Source of the DNA: Serinus canaria
Taxonomy: Eukaryota > Chordata > Aves > Passeriformes > Fringillidae
Direction of reading: 5' to 3'
Length of the DNA stretch: 64,000 bases
Assembly: GCF_022539315.1 (NCBI RefSeq)
Contig: NC_066322.1
Location: forward strand, 22,702,765 to 22,766,764
Within the stretch, counting starts at the first letter, position 1. Each line of letters opens with the position of its first letter. A program made the position numbers and the translations under genes. Of the stretch, positions 1 to 12,386 are shown piece after piece. The notes below the pieces were generated by a model. The model did no database searches. It was not told the origin of the DNA and saw only the letters and a program-made list of their open reading frames with translations.

Positions 1-744
1 CAAATGGATGCTAAGAACATGTCTCAGTCCACTTGTCATCCCCTTGATACAGAGCTTGAACTTCTGTCAGCAACAAGGAATTGATTGCATTTTAAATACC
101 AGAAGGAAGCTTTTTGTAGGCAAACACTGATATGTAAAAGCCTTTTATTTTAACTCAGATTTGCATAAATTCATTAAAACTGCTGAGAAATAAATTAAAC
201 CTTCTCCAGATTACCTTTTAAAGACCTTGGTTCAATCATGGACTAAAAATATTTCAGTGAGAATTCAGCTACAGCAATACAAGTTAGGAAAATACATGTA
301 TCAGAAACAGGATAAAGAATCAATTCACTTTCTCATTAAAAGTGTTTGCTTCTGAAGAATCTAACAAATCCAATTGCTTGAGGAACAGCTACTGCAGAGA
401 CTGACACCTTCCTCTGAGATCAGGATATTTCATGAAAGTTATTTGCCAGACTAATGAAGGAAGGCAAATCACAGCAGAATGAATAAATACAAAAGTATTG
501 TGTTTATAATGAATGCCTCTCCAAATGAAAGCACCTGGTTGCATATCCCATAGGTAAAACTAATGGAGAGAGAATTTCCAGCTACCCTCAAGATTTTCAT
601 CTATTATCCTGTACAGTGTATTTAAACCAGCATCATTTTATGAAGGAGATGGTAAAAGAGATTGCATTGAGAAATCTTTTTTAATATTCCCTTATTAACA
701 CCAAAACATCAGTAAGTGTATTTGTTGATATGTTTCACTTTCAG

Positions 745-881
745 TTCCTGAGGACTGAGTTACCTGAGCTGTGGGAGCAATTTATGGAAGTCAAGGCACA
801 GAACTGTTCACAAGTTTGGTTTCTGTCCCCCTGGGCCCACAGCCAGTGTCACACCTGGGGACTGGAGAGGACCTGAAAAGG
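745..881 (+). other. Candidate exon (low confidence, probably non-coding)
   Basis: The block follows a pyrimidine-rich acceptor ending TTTCAG at 744 and is followed by a near-consensus donor (GTAAGTCAG) at 882. One frame is open for about 42 codons but meets TGA two codons before the donor, so the block cannot be an ordinary internal coding exon in that frame. It could be a lncRNA exon, a UTR exon or a chance splice pair. No family is recognised in the translation. Confidence 0.2.
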
Positions 882-2300
882 GTAAGTCAGGCCTGACCAA
901 TCTGGTTTCCTTTTATGATGAAATGACTCAATTTTTGTAGCTGCAGAGAGCAGTGACCATCAGTTATCCCAAATTTAGTGAGGCTTTCAGTGCCATTGCC
1001 CCAGCACCCCTGTCTTTAAACGAGCCTGGCTGGGCAGCCAAACAGGTACAAAGCTGGCAGGAAATTGGGTTTAGAGGGGAGGGAGATTTAGTGGCTCCTG
1101 CTCCACCTGGGTGGTAACAAGAGCAGGACCACAGGGCTCAGGTTTTTCCCATTTTATGTCTTTATCTCTCCCCTGGAACCTGGAGAAAGGCATGGGTGCA
1201 AGATAGCACCCCTGAAGCTTGCAGGTGACACCTATGGAACAAAGCAAGTGGGAGAAGCTGCTTAAATATATTCAGCAAATCTGGGAAGCTCTGTTTGCCC
1301 TCTCATTCCTCTGTATCCTGCCACAAATAAAACTAAGGCTGATGGAAGAAGCAAAATTCCAACAGGCATCCTTTGATCATATTACTTGGAAAGAGTTTTC
1401 CTAAAATCAACATTTTTTGTTGTTCTTGCTCTTCCCTGGTATATATTTCATTTTCTGAATTCCAGTTAGGAAACTAGGCAGTATTTCAATTAAGGTTCTT
1501 TACAGAAAAGACTCCAACTGGTGAATAAATTAGTGGAAACAACCAAACTAATTAAACTCCATACAGAATTTAAAATTCAGTTATTATGGCTTCTTTCTGT
1601 GGGTTTAAAAAAAATTTTGAACTAAAAGCCTAATTGAGTCAAAACAATTCTGACCAATTTATATCTTGGTCATAATCAACCCAAAATTACAAAGCAGATT
1701 TAAAATCAGAGAGTACCAGCACTAGCTGTCTGTATGTTTTGAAAAACTGAAGAAAATTGCACTGAACAAGCCTATCGCTCTAGTCAGAGGAAGGAGCCAA
1801 AAATCAAAACATGGGAATAAATCAACAACAGATTTTTACCCAGAGCTATTTTTCACATTAAAAATGTGAGTCTTTATAAAGACTTGGCATAAAACTTCCT
1901 ATAAGAGAAAATGCCATCTCCTCATAGATATTGAAAAAACCCCATAGGGTAAATGTATGAAAAAAATTCTCATAACTGAGAACCCACAATGAAAATGGAA
2001 ATTACATTCAACAGATTCAGTTGAAGAAAAGCTTTTTTCTTGGACAGACTGAAGTGATTGATCCAAGTGCTTAAATAAATGATAGCCACAACATCAGGTT
2101 CCTCTGAACCCTATATATGCCATAGGCTATCTGCTCACAAATATATGGTGCCTACTCAATGTATAGAAAACCAGAGGAGGTTTTACATCCTCATCCCTTG
2201 GTCACACAGAAAGGTAACAGCACACAAAGAACAGTGCAGAGCTCCACTCAATGTTTTAACAGTGGCACTCTTGCCTGATGAGCCAGAAGCTCTCAGCCCC

Positions 2301-2347
2301 TCTGGCCATATGATATATGATATATATGATATATATCTCTGGCCATA
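2301..2347. repeat. 37-bp imperfect tandem duplication with AT core
   Basis: The ten bases TCTGGCCATA occur at 2301 and again at 2338, separated by a run of GATATAT-type units. This looks like replication slippage in an AT-rich tract and carries no coding signal. Confidence 0.7.
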
Positions 2348-3624
2348 AGATAACACACTCCCAGGGCTGCCTGCACCCTGCCAGCAATCACAGCCACTGA
2401 AGGCACCCAGCTGATTCTACCAAAGTTGCGGTCATCAGCCTGGACCTCAGAATTCTGCCAATTTCACAGGCTAAGTACAACCCAGTGCTGCTTTTTCAGA
2501 GCTGGACATTCTCCAAGCAGTGCAGAATTCCCTACATACAGCTGCTCACTGCAATCATTTGGTGTCACTAAAAACTGGGATCCAAGCTTCTTCTACAAAG
2601 AACAGATTCTGAGAGGCTCATACAGAGGTGAGAAAAATACTATTGGTAGAGGATGTTCAGGAATACCAAAGTAATCATTTCTTTCCTGGTGCCTTTTCCT
2701 TAAAGCTAGCTAAGTTTCTATGTAAATTATGAAAAAAAATTAAAAGCACATGTGTATGCACATAGGGAAGTCTCCTTCATTCTCCCCTTTTATCAAGTAC
2801 TATTCAGAATAATCAGAACAATACACCCCAGCAGGAGATCCACTATATTGATTTTGCAAAAGTGTATCCAAAATAAGAGACTTTTATTGGATTACAGGAT
2901 AACCTAGTTATATTGTATAGTATATATTATTATGGTTATATTGGATACACACCTTTTAAAATGTAAGATATGAGCAGAACCAAATCCATACATATAGAAT
3001 TTCATCTTCTCCCTTTGTATAATGATGGAGGTTACAGTGGCAACACAAACTTGGAATAACTGATGCCAGTTTGGATTTTTCCTAACTCCCAGTCAAATCA
3101 ATTCTGTTGGAGCCCTTCAGTGGATTAAGCCAAGTTCCCCATTCCAGTTTTTAAACTGGTTTGATTTAAACCATAGGCAGTGAGGTGGATTCTGCCTGCA
3201 GGAACACTCCTTTGCTAGGATCTGCCCTGGATCTGTGGTCCCTGCTGCCTCGAGGTGCCCATCAGGTGTGTGAGCACAAGGAGTGCTCCCACACCGGTCA
3301 CAGCCCCAAAGGCTGCCTGCTTTGCACAGAGGAGCCCGGGGTGGCTGCACAGGGGCAGCCTGCAGGGCTCTGGTTTCTCACTTGAAGGCACAGCTGTGTG
3401 TCACACGCAGAGGCAGACTTGCTGTCATGTCTGCATCTCATGGCAGGGTCTGCAGGGCTCAGGAGAGTACAACAGGCATAAACCAACTGCAAAAGGCTGT
3501 GCTCAGCCTTCACCTAAGGAACTGCCCAATTCTGCAACGAGGTTTTAGTTCTGCTCCACGTGCCACACAAAGTGAGCTCCCAAAGCAGTTCATGATGAGG
3601 GAAAACAAACACACCAGTGTTTAC

Positions 3625-3695
3625 CTGGCTGTGAGTGACAGTGCAGACAGACATTGATTCACTTCTTCTGCTAAAACTGCTGTGGGTAGCTTGAC
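3625..3695 (-). other. Candidate exon on the minus strand
   Basis: Read on the minus strand, a long pyrimidine tract ending TTTGCTTAG lies immediately upstream, and a CCAG/GTAAAC donor follows. The 71-bp block is open in two of three frames. Its length is not a multiple of three, so a coding exon would shift phase. It sits about 130 bp from the plus-strand exon-like block at 3826-3948, so the two cannot belong to one transcript. No family is recognised. Chance is a real alternative, because T-rich tracts are frequent in this DNA. Confidence 0.22.
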
Positions 3696-3825
3696 CTAAG
3701 CAAAGCAAACAAGAAAACAATTGTCTTTTTTTTTTTGATAAATACTTTTGTGGATACTTGAGCACCAATGGATAAAAGTTTCTATTACTGTTTCTGAGCA
3801 AATAATTCCTTTTTTTTCTCTATAG

Positions 3826-3948
3826 AAAATACCCAGAGTGGCTCCTCTTGCTGCAGGTCCTTTGGAGGACACTGTGTTGGGGAACAACGCTGCAGGTTGT
3901 GCCCATTGCATCTCAGGAAACATCAGCTTTTTTAACATAAAAACAATG
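3826..3948 (+). other. Candidate internal exon, 41 codons, unknown product
   Basis: The upstream acceptor is very strong: about 20 bases of almost pure pyrimidine ending CTATAG at 3825. The donor is ATG/GTGAGTATT at 3949. The enclosed 123 bp is an exact multiple of three and is fully open in the first frame (41 codons beginning K-I-P-R and ending I-K-T-M). The other two frames are open until stops close to the 3' end. The third frame is cysteine-rich, with spacing resembling a small disulphide domain, but it ends in TAA before the donor. No protein family was recognised. It may be a coding exon of a gene with huge introns, a lncRNA exon or coincidence. Confidence 0.33.
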
Positions 3949-6900
3949 GTGAGTATTTAACAGCAAAATGTATCAAAAACAAATCAGGACCAGATCAGAA
4001 GGAAAGGAATTCTGCTTACACACAGGCAGCAGCAATCCTTCTTACTGAGATATCACTGAAAAAATCTGGTATGACAAAAGTTTGACATGTTTATAGCAAC
4101 TTGGATATAACTAACTAATAAATTCCAAATTTCATTTGTTTAAATGATTCAGTATTCTGCTACTTCACATCAAGACAAGCATTATCCTTGTAATTGCTGT
4201 GTTGGATGAGATGGCTTGTGCTTTATTTTCCTATTTATCAAAATATTTATGGAAGCTGTTGTCATATGCTGTAAAATAATTTTACTGAATAAGATGTTGT
4301 GAGGTGCCAGAAGAATTTTTCCCTTAATATCTAGAAATTCGGAAAGGCTGTATGTACCAAAAAATTTAGGGGGGGGGAAGGCAAAAAAAGGAAAAAACAC
4401 ATTAAAAATAAGAAAAATCTTACTAAAGAGCAAGATAGACATCAAGCATGACCAAATCTTTGATAAGTTATATTTTTCCTAAACAAATTCCTGATGACTG
4501 TATGTATACACTCATGTGTACACACAGCATATGCTCAAGCATTTAGAGCTGCATGTTCTTGAAATAAATACTAGAGTTGATCATTCTGTAGCTTCCTATA
4601 GCACAGTAACATTTATCAGTGAGCATCACTCACATTTCCCCTTCAGCTAAAATTGGGTTAAAGTAATAAATACAAGTGTCATGAATGTTGGGGGGTTGGG
4701 ATATTTCTCTGAGTGTCTGTTTTGCCTTTGTAGGCTGATGGATTAAAATTCTCAGGGTTAGATCTAATTTGCTTTACCATAAAACTTGGAAATTAACTTT
4801 AGGCTGGCATAGCACTGAAATAATGCTAAAGACATTGGATTATTATTATTGTTATTACAGAAGCAGAAGGGCTGATGCTAAATCTCAGTGTAATGATTGC
4901 CCTTTTTTTGGGGGATTTTTTTCTCTTTGCCATTTTCTTACTTCTGTCCTGGGGTGGAGAGGACAAGAATAAGACAGAAAAATAACTTTCAAATACAGGC
5001 ATGAATTTGTATCAATACAGAAAAAATAGTGTGGCTTGGAGTTTCCATATGTTTAAGGACATGGATTTCACACAACTTCACTGGAGGGATTCCACCAGTG
5101 CAGCTGTAATTCCAGTGAAAAACCAACAAAATTGGAACTCCACTGTAATATGTAACCATACCAACAAATACCAAGAGGTTTTGACATCAACTTCTAAAAC
5201 ATGCTCTAGTTTAAAAGACTGCAGATCCTTGCAAGCAGTTCTTTGCATTCTACTAAAAAGATATATGATTAACTGTCCACTTAAGCTGCTGTGAGCAAAG
5301 TGTGCTTCCTTAATTGAGAAACAAACAAAAATTGCAGTTACATCCTTCTACATCACCTCACAATATTATCAGTAACTCAGAAAAAGGCTCTAGAGGTGCT
5401 CATCCTCTTTGAGTTCTCCACTTTCAGAACAGCCTATTTTTCATGCTAAACATTTCCAGCTACAGAGTGGGGTTTTTCAGCCACATATTCTTCTTCACCT
5501 CCCCAAAAATTCAGAGCTGCTTCCCCGACTGCCTTTATTTGTACTCCATCAGCTTTGGAGCTTGCCTGACCTGTTCAATCCCCCACATAAATGTGTCACA
5601 ATCTCATTTCTCTGTATGTTTAAGGAGGAACAAATTTAACACCTCCATGAACAGGCAGAAAACGAGCTCTAAGCAGCTGAGGGCAGAGGGAAGTGTGTGT
5701 GGCCTGAGGATTGCAGTGCTGCTGACACAACAGGCATTTCTCTCCTTTAGGGTGCCACTGACAGCGATTTCCTGCTGTCAAATTACCAACAATGAAGGAG
5801 GGAAGTTAGTGGACTGCAGTGCATAAACATATACAGGATCACATCTTACATCAAAACAGAATGAATACATGAAAAAAATATCTGCTCAGATTTTGACCTG
5901 AAATAGACTTGAAATTCGTTCTCCAGTAGGATTCTCCTGGTAGTCTGATTTTATTACAGAATTTGTTCTAGTGTTACAGAAAAGGCTTTGATATAGAAAA
6001 AGATTTCCTAATTCATCATATTTTGGAGGTGAAGTAAGGGTGAGAATTAAAAAACCCCAAAGTGCTTCAGGGTGGTTTAGAATGAGTGTTTTCAATAGAC
6101 ATATCTAAAATATTCATTTTCAAGAAATAAAGATTTCCACACAAAACAGGAAAATTTTCTTCAGTGCAAGAATTAAATGTTACACAATTAGTGCATTTCA
6201 GATTTTTAGGTAGACCAAAATATTTTCTTTGGGATTGTAGGCATGAACTGGCAACTACAAAGCTCTTATTTAATAACTTCTGAATTACCAGTCCAACTAT
6301 TATTAACTGTACACAGCTTAATTTCTGCTTTGTCCTGGAAGATGAAGGCAAGACAGGAGTGTGACATCATTCTGCCCTTTACCCTTCACCAGCAGGAATA
6401 GGTTAGATGCACTTCATTAAAGACGTCCCTGCAAGCAAAATTCATCCATGGCTCAACATAATAGAGGGGTGGTGGTGGGCAGTAGGGGGATATGTGGATT
6501 CCATTTATTTATATTTTAAAAGTCTCCAGAGAGAAGATAACTGCTTCACAGGTAAATGTTCACAAAGGACACAAAAAATATAGAAGTAAAGTATCCAAAG
6601 ATAGGCTTTGGAGTAAAAAACAAAAGGTATTCACCAGTGCTGTTTCAGAGATAAGGACAAGGTACATCAGGCTTGGAAAAATATCAACTTCATTTTGGAA
6701 TGCTAATTATTTTTAAGTGTTTAAAATCCAGAATTATGAAACCTGGGAGAATTTCTCCCCTGTGTTAGTTGTGATTTCTATCATCTGAGCAAGGCTGAAC
6801 AACTTCTGTTCTGTGGAAAATTAGTTTGGGAGCCAGAGGGGAAAGAAAAAAATCCCAAAGAATTAAAAGAACAAGGTTTGCTGTTGAAGCCTAAGGCTGT

Positions 6901-9728
6901 GACATGAAATATATCACAAAACTGTTTACCTGTAAAATTCTGACTTAGATTTACATTTTCCTCTTACATTCACTAGATTCATTCTTTGGATCACTAATTA
7001 TTTTACCCACACTCGCTTGTCTTTACCCCACACCTCGTTTTTTTCAGAAAGTGACCAAAAAAAGAAACAGCTGGAAAAGAATATAATGATGTTAAACACG
7101 AAATAACATTAAGATGACAATTTATGGCAGTACTCTGGAATAACTGCCTTATTCATAAATACAATTTCCCATGTTGTTTTTTCCCTTGAGGGATAACTGA
7201 GAAAATAAAACAGCTGCTCAAGAGCACCATGGTCCACTAAAGCACAACGAGCTTGCAGGCAGGAAATCTCATTTCAGGTATTCCTGTAACACTGTCTTCT
7301 AATTCTGGCCATGACCTTTACTTGCAGCAAATCAATGCAGCTCTTTTCCCCAGTCTATCTTGCAAGATTTTATTTTAAACCTGTACTAGGGCAGCCTCAT
7401 GTTGTTTGTTCACCAAGGACCAAGCTCAACAAGTTTTGATCTCGTGTGGGACTGTGTGAAGGTGCTGCAGTACTAGAGAGCAGTACAGTAACATTTATTG
7501 CTGTGGGTTATTTTATTTGGGTAACAGACTGGGGAAGGAAGCAAAAAACTGCATCTCTGAGGGGGCATTTGATGACCTTAAGAGATATAAGGATGTCTGG
7601 AGAAAACCACAACTCAACTGAAACATTTAAAAATAACTTCGGTAAACTCCCTTATTTTGATAAAATCTCTGTAACAATCACACAGAGTCTTAATTTCCTT
7701 GTTCTCATATTAACTATGAGAAAATTTGTTATTACATGTGATATGGAGAAAAACTCCTTTTCCAGAGAGGAAAAACCTCCAAGCTCACTCATTCATCTCT
7801 GCCCACATGACAGAAATAAAAGCAGCTGTCCATCACTGTGCAAAATCCAGAAACCCAGAACTGGATGCTCTCCACTAACTATTTACACAGCTTCATTTTC
7901 TGTTTCCTCCCCTCTTTCAAATTTTAAAAAAGTTTAAAATTTTTAACTGATTTTACTATTTTCATTTAGTCTCCTATTTTGAGACTATTACTAAGATTTG
8001 TCTTTAATGTCTCTCTCTGTTTGATTACACAGCATCATGGAGTTATTTTAGCTACCTTAAATTAATGACCCAACATGAGAATTGAAGGAGACAGTAATAA
8101 AACTCCAATGTTCTGAATCAAACTTTTGAGATTTATTTGTGGGAAGAAATCCAAACACTGGGTTTGAACTAGGCTGTCTGTCTCTGGTGGCAAATGATTT
8201 ATTAGTGCCAGCCTGTACCACATTTAAACAGCTACATCCCAGCCCTTTTTAAGGGGCCTTTTAGCTTAATAAGCAGCATTTAACACAAGCCATCCTCTAT
8301 TTGGAATTTCACACCTGAAGCTGGAAAATCCTCCCTAGCAGCATTCACCCCAGCAGTGTAAGGGATTTATCTTGCAGATATCCCAGGGCACATCTCCAGC
8401 CCTGATGGAGTTGCCTTCCCAAACCACCCCAGGCAGCACTGGGCAGGGGCTGCTGGAACAGCACTGAATTATTCAGCACCCATTGCTCCTCAGCAAGAAG
8501 GAGGAGGAGCAGGCAGGAGCCCTTGGCCTCTGACTGAAGGCTAGGGTGCCTTTTGCGTTCCAGATCTTGTCCCACTTCTCCTCAGGCAGGGCTGGGTGTG
8601 AGCAGGACTCCAGGCAAGCCCTTCCCTGCGCTGTTCCACACTGGCACACCCTCAGTCTCAGCCTTCTCTTGCTGGATTTCACAATATTTTCTGTAGGGCT
8701 GCTGCTTCCCCATACACACAGAGCATTGAATATAAGTCAAAAAGAAGTTAAAGAGCCAAATAATAGAAAAAAACTGCAGCTATAAATCACTGCAAAACTA
8801 TAAATTACAGCATTAAAGTGGGAAAGCAAAGTTATTGCAAAGAAAGTTGAAAAAGACTGAGAACAAAAGAAATATAAATGTGCCTTTATGGAGGAGATAT
8901 TTCATTTATGTTCCTGAACCTCAAATAAGATTTTAACTTCCTTTAGTTTTGTAATCCTTGAAATTACTCAAGGTAGCAAAACCACAACTTTTCTAAATCC
9001 AAATTCTAAATCTAAACTTTTTCTAAATCCAAAGCCATAAATTATAACACACAGCCTTAAACAATAATTTTACAAAAAGTCTGTAATTAATTAGGAATAT
9101 AATTCCCAATATCACAGTCTTTCATATAAAGAAACATTTTTACAATAACATACAAATTTATAACTATTTAAGCTTCCATAATTATTACCAGCTGACATCT
9201 ATCACTTTTCAATATACATTTGTCCTCCAGTGACAGCAGCATTCCTCCTGAGAGCCATAGCTCAGAATTTTGAGCAGTCATGTCACTTGACAGAGGAAAA
9301 TATACTGCACATGAAAAAGCAGAGTCCTATTACAAATTCTGTCTCTATTAATACTGCATGAAAATTCCCCTAACTTGGTCTATGGTGGGTCAGCAACTGC
9401 CCAAGTTACTTCCCCAGCTCTTTAATAGCTGGTTAAGTGAAAAGCTCAAATAAAAGTAGTCCAGAAAGGATTTTATGTTTTATGTTAGCTGTTGTAACTT
9501 TCACATTGCTTATGCAATATCACTATTAGATATTAGTCTTCAATTCCAAAAGCATTTCTTATATGAAGTGTGTTAACATAACATAACTATTTATTAGCTA
9601 TTTAGTAACTAATAATCTACCTCCATTTTCAATCAGAGAATCTCACAAGCTTGATATCGATTTGTTTTCCTCTGTAAAACTTTCTCTTACAGACACAATA
9701 ATTTGTTCTGCATTTTAGCTGCCCTTAC

Positions 9729-9756
9729 CTGTATTTCTGCTAGCCAGGCTCTCTGA
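9729..9756 (-). other. Candidate micro-exon, 28 bp, minus strand
   Basis: On the minus strand an acceptor TTTTGTTTCAG precedes the block, and a near-perfect donor CAG/GTAAGGGC follows. Two of three frames are open, which means little for 28 bp. The splice-site pair is well matched to consensus, but short pairs of this type arise often by chance in tens of kilobases. No product can be proposed. Confidence 0.18.
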
Positions 9757-12353
9757 CTGAAACAAAACATTGTTTATTTTGTGTCACAATTCTTTCACTA
9801 AAGTGAAAATGGGATATGCCATGTATTGGGCATATATTCCATTAATACCTAGAAATGAAGCCTACCCTGTAAACAAATTTCATTCACAATGGAGCTAATC
9901 CAGAAAATTATGTGGGTTTTTAATTTTCTCTGAAGGTCCCTGTTTTCTATAAAAGTCAAAGCAAACTGAAAAACTCCAGCACCACTTAGGTCGGAATGTC
10001 ATATTTATTATCAAGATACCAAATAGAGCCTTCCTGGCCAGGCTGGCAGCTCAAATCAACACAACAGGTAATAACTAGAACTTTGCCTTTACTCACACTG
10101 ATGGTCAATGGAATAAAAGGATGAAAGGAGTCCCAAAAATGCAAAAGCTTTAAAAAGCATGACTGGGGCAAGACAGGAACTGTGAACATGTGAATGCCCA
10201 TGTTCTTGGTGTTAGTCCAATAAAATGTCCAGCAGCATTTTTTTACTGGGACAATTAAATCCTTACAAAACTGTCAGCTGTACTTTTCATTCAACAGAGA
10301 GCAATCTCCAAGCTTTGGAGACAGAAGAGTATTTTCCCCCCTATTATTCACAGACAAGAAAAACAAAGCACAACAAAAGCAATCCAGGCAGTGCAGAAGA
10401 GTCAGGAATGGAAGGAGAGATGGTGACTCAGCTTGGTGAACTGGTTATTTAGCACACAGATGGTTCATGACCTACATGCTAAAAACGACCTGCAAGGCAC
10501 CTTTCCCTCACTCTCACAGAGCTGCAAGTCCTGTTTTCACCTTGGCTGAAGAGTCTTGAGTCTCTTCTTCACATGAGACCCAGAAATCTCTTTCCCTCAA
10601 CAGGAAAGTGAGCCCTGCTGCCTTCTTCTCCCACGTCCAGCCTTCCCAGCACACAGCCTTGGTTCCACCCCCTGGCTCTGCCTAAGGCTTGGATTCAGCT
10701 GGGACTAAACCTCAGGTTTTTGGGAGAAAGCAGCAAAGGCAGAGGGGAACCCATGCTGCCTTCACCAGCCCTGGGCAAGCCTCCAGCTGCAGAGGGGGTG
10801 TCCTGATCCTGCTGGTGGAAACTGCTGCCAGGGCAGCACATGGCTTGCCCAAATGCCTTCAATTGTTAAAGAAGGCATCTCCTTCCCCTACCTGTGCAGT
10901 AGAAAAAAGAATTGGTTCTATGGTAGTATAAAACAACTCAGAGATAAAAAGGGATTCACCAATATTTACTTTGCCTTCTGCAAAGTTAAATCATGTTCTC
11001 AGAGGGGGATAGCACAGTATGTATAAAAAAAGAGTATTCCAAAAGGATAAGAAACTAATACATGGTTAGCCAAAAATTTGTTTCCTCCAGTCAGTAACCT
11101 GAAAACGCATTTGACAATATGAAGCCCTCAAAACTCACTTCTTTTACATTCTGTGGAAACCAGCAGCACACACAAATAATTTCAGTGAGAAATACTGAGA
11201 AAGCAGTGTGTGAAACAGCAGCTACATGCAACTTTGATGTCTTCCCTTTCTCCCTTCTTGAATTTTGTAGACTGCTGAAGAAAACATCATTTCTCTTCCT
11301 GCACAGCAGCAGGTGTTTCTGCTGGAGAACATAGAGCTGACAATCTCTTGGATTTCTCTCTTAGATTTTCTTTATCTCTGGGCTTTAAACCTGATGAAGG
11401 AGGAAACTCAGCAGGCTTCCCCTTTGTGACAGACAGAATCCTGTACTCATCTGATTAAGGTGACACCCTTTCTGCTGTGGATGAGTAAGACTGCCAAACA
11501 AGCCTGGCAGCTGTGGCACTGAGCACAATCCAGCAGCCCACATGGCTAATTTTTTCTGTTGACAACTTATTTAATACCCAAACCAGATTCCTCCTTAGCT
11601 GCCTACCCACTGCCTGTCTCATTCATATCCCAGAGCAGAATTTGGAAACCAGCTCTGAAGTCTTACCCTGCAAAATGGGCTCTTTAGGAGCAGCAGGAAA
11701 TAAAAAATATTCATTGAAGCCATGAGAAGCCACAGTCAATGTCTGCTTGGAAAAAATATGGTTTTTTCTTCAAGTCCTATCCTCAGAATTAGGAATGTAC
11801 AAAACTGGAGAGAAATTAAGTTTTTGAGGGAAGAGGGAGAGAGTTCAAGGTGAAAGTCTTCCCAATTTCTAGAAGCATTTGGGGCTTTACAGAACAGTAA
11901 CATTCTTCAGATACACAAGTCAATATAGTTTAACTCCCAGTAGAAATCTGAAATAATTTACAGAGGTTTTCCTTCCTTTAAGAAAGACTTTCAAAATTGA
12001 ATGGCTGAATTTGTTTTGGGTTTCAAGCTCAATCATATTTTGGAAGCAGAGTTAAACTGCCAGAACAACATCTTCTGGGGTTAGAGGCAGTAGAATAAAC
12101 AGCAGGAGGCTGTGGATAGATATGTGAAGCCCACAGGTCAGAACCAGCTTAAATTAGGGTGTGATAGATAATTTATATAACCTCAGTGGGTTACTTCAGT
12201 TAACACCAAGCAGCTCAAGAGAAAGTCTACAAAAATAATGTACTTACCAGAAGCAGTGCTTCTGGCTTACTTCTTTATATGTTTAAAGACAGACGTTTAC
12301 TAAAAAAATCCTAATATTAAAAGACTTTATTATTTTTATTAACATTTATAACA

Positions 12354-12386
12354 GAACAAACAAAAACAAAACAAACCAAAACAAAC
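12354..12386 (+). repeat. (CAAAA)n-like simple repeat
   Basis: The tract consists of about six imperfect units of CAAA and CAAAA. It may be a degraded poly(A) tail or ordinary slippage; no adjacent retroelement was recognised. Confidence 0.6.

Larger units (their letters stand above)
1..3624. other. AT-rich non-coding stretch
   Basis: This is mostly unique AT-rich DNA with no recognised gene. It holds the exon-like block at 745-881, described separately. A second, weaker exon-like block lies at 2500-2627 (+): a short T-run ending in CAG, one open frame of about 42 codons and a GTGAG donor. A moderately GC-richer patch covers about 3180-3560, where several frames stay open on both strands; no protein family is recognisable there and the overlapping open frames look like low stop-codon density. 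A small inverted repeat (TGGTTT/AAACCA) lies near 3158-3175. Confidence 0.6.

Noticed and set aside
2500..2627. Plus-strand exon-like block with CTTTTTCAG acceptor and GTGAG donor
   Set aside because: The pyrimidine tract is short and the donor (GAG/GTGAGAAAA) is average; weaker than the listed candidates.
7446..7937. 163-codon plus-strand open frame
   Set aside because: It starts at GTG and its translation shows no domain or repeat; chance is sufficient given six frames over 64 kb.
12241..12330. Minus-strand donor GTAAGTAC near 12242
   Set aside because: No convincing acceptor upstream; possible blocks are A/T-rich and full of stops.
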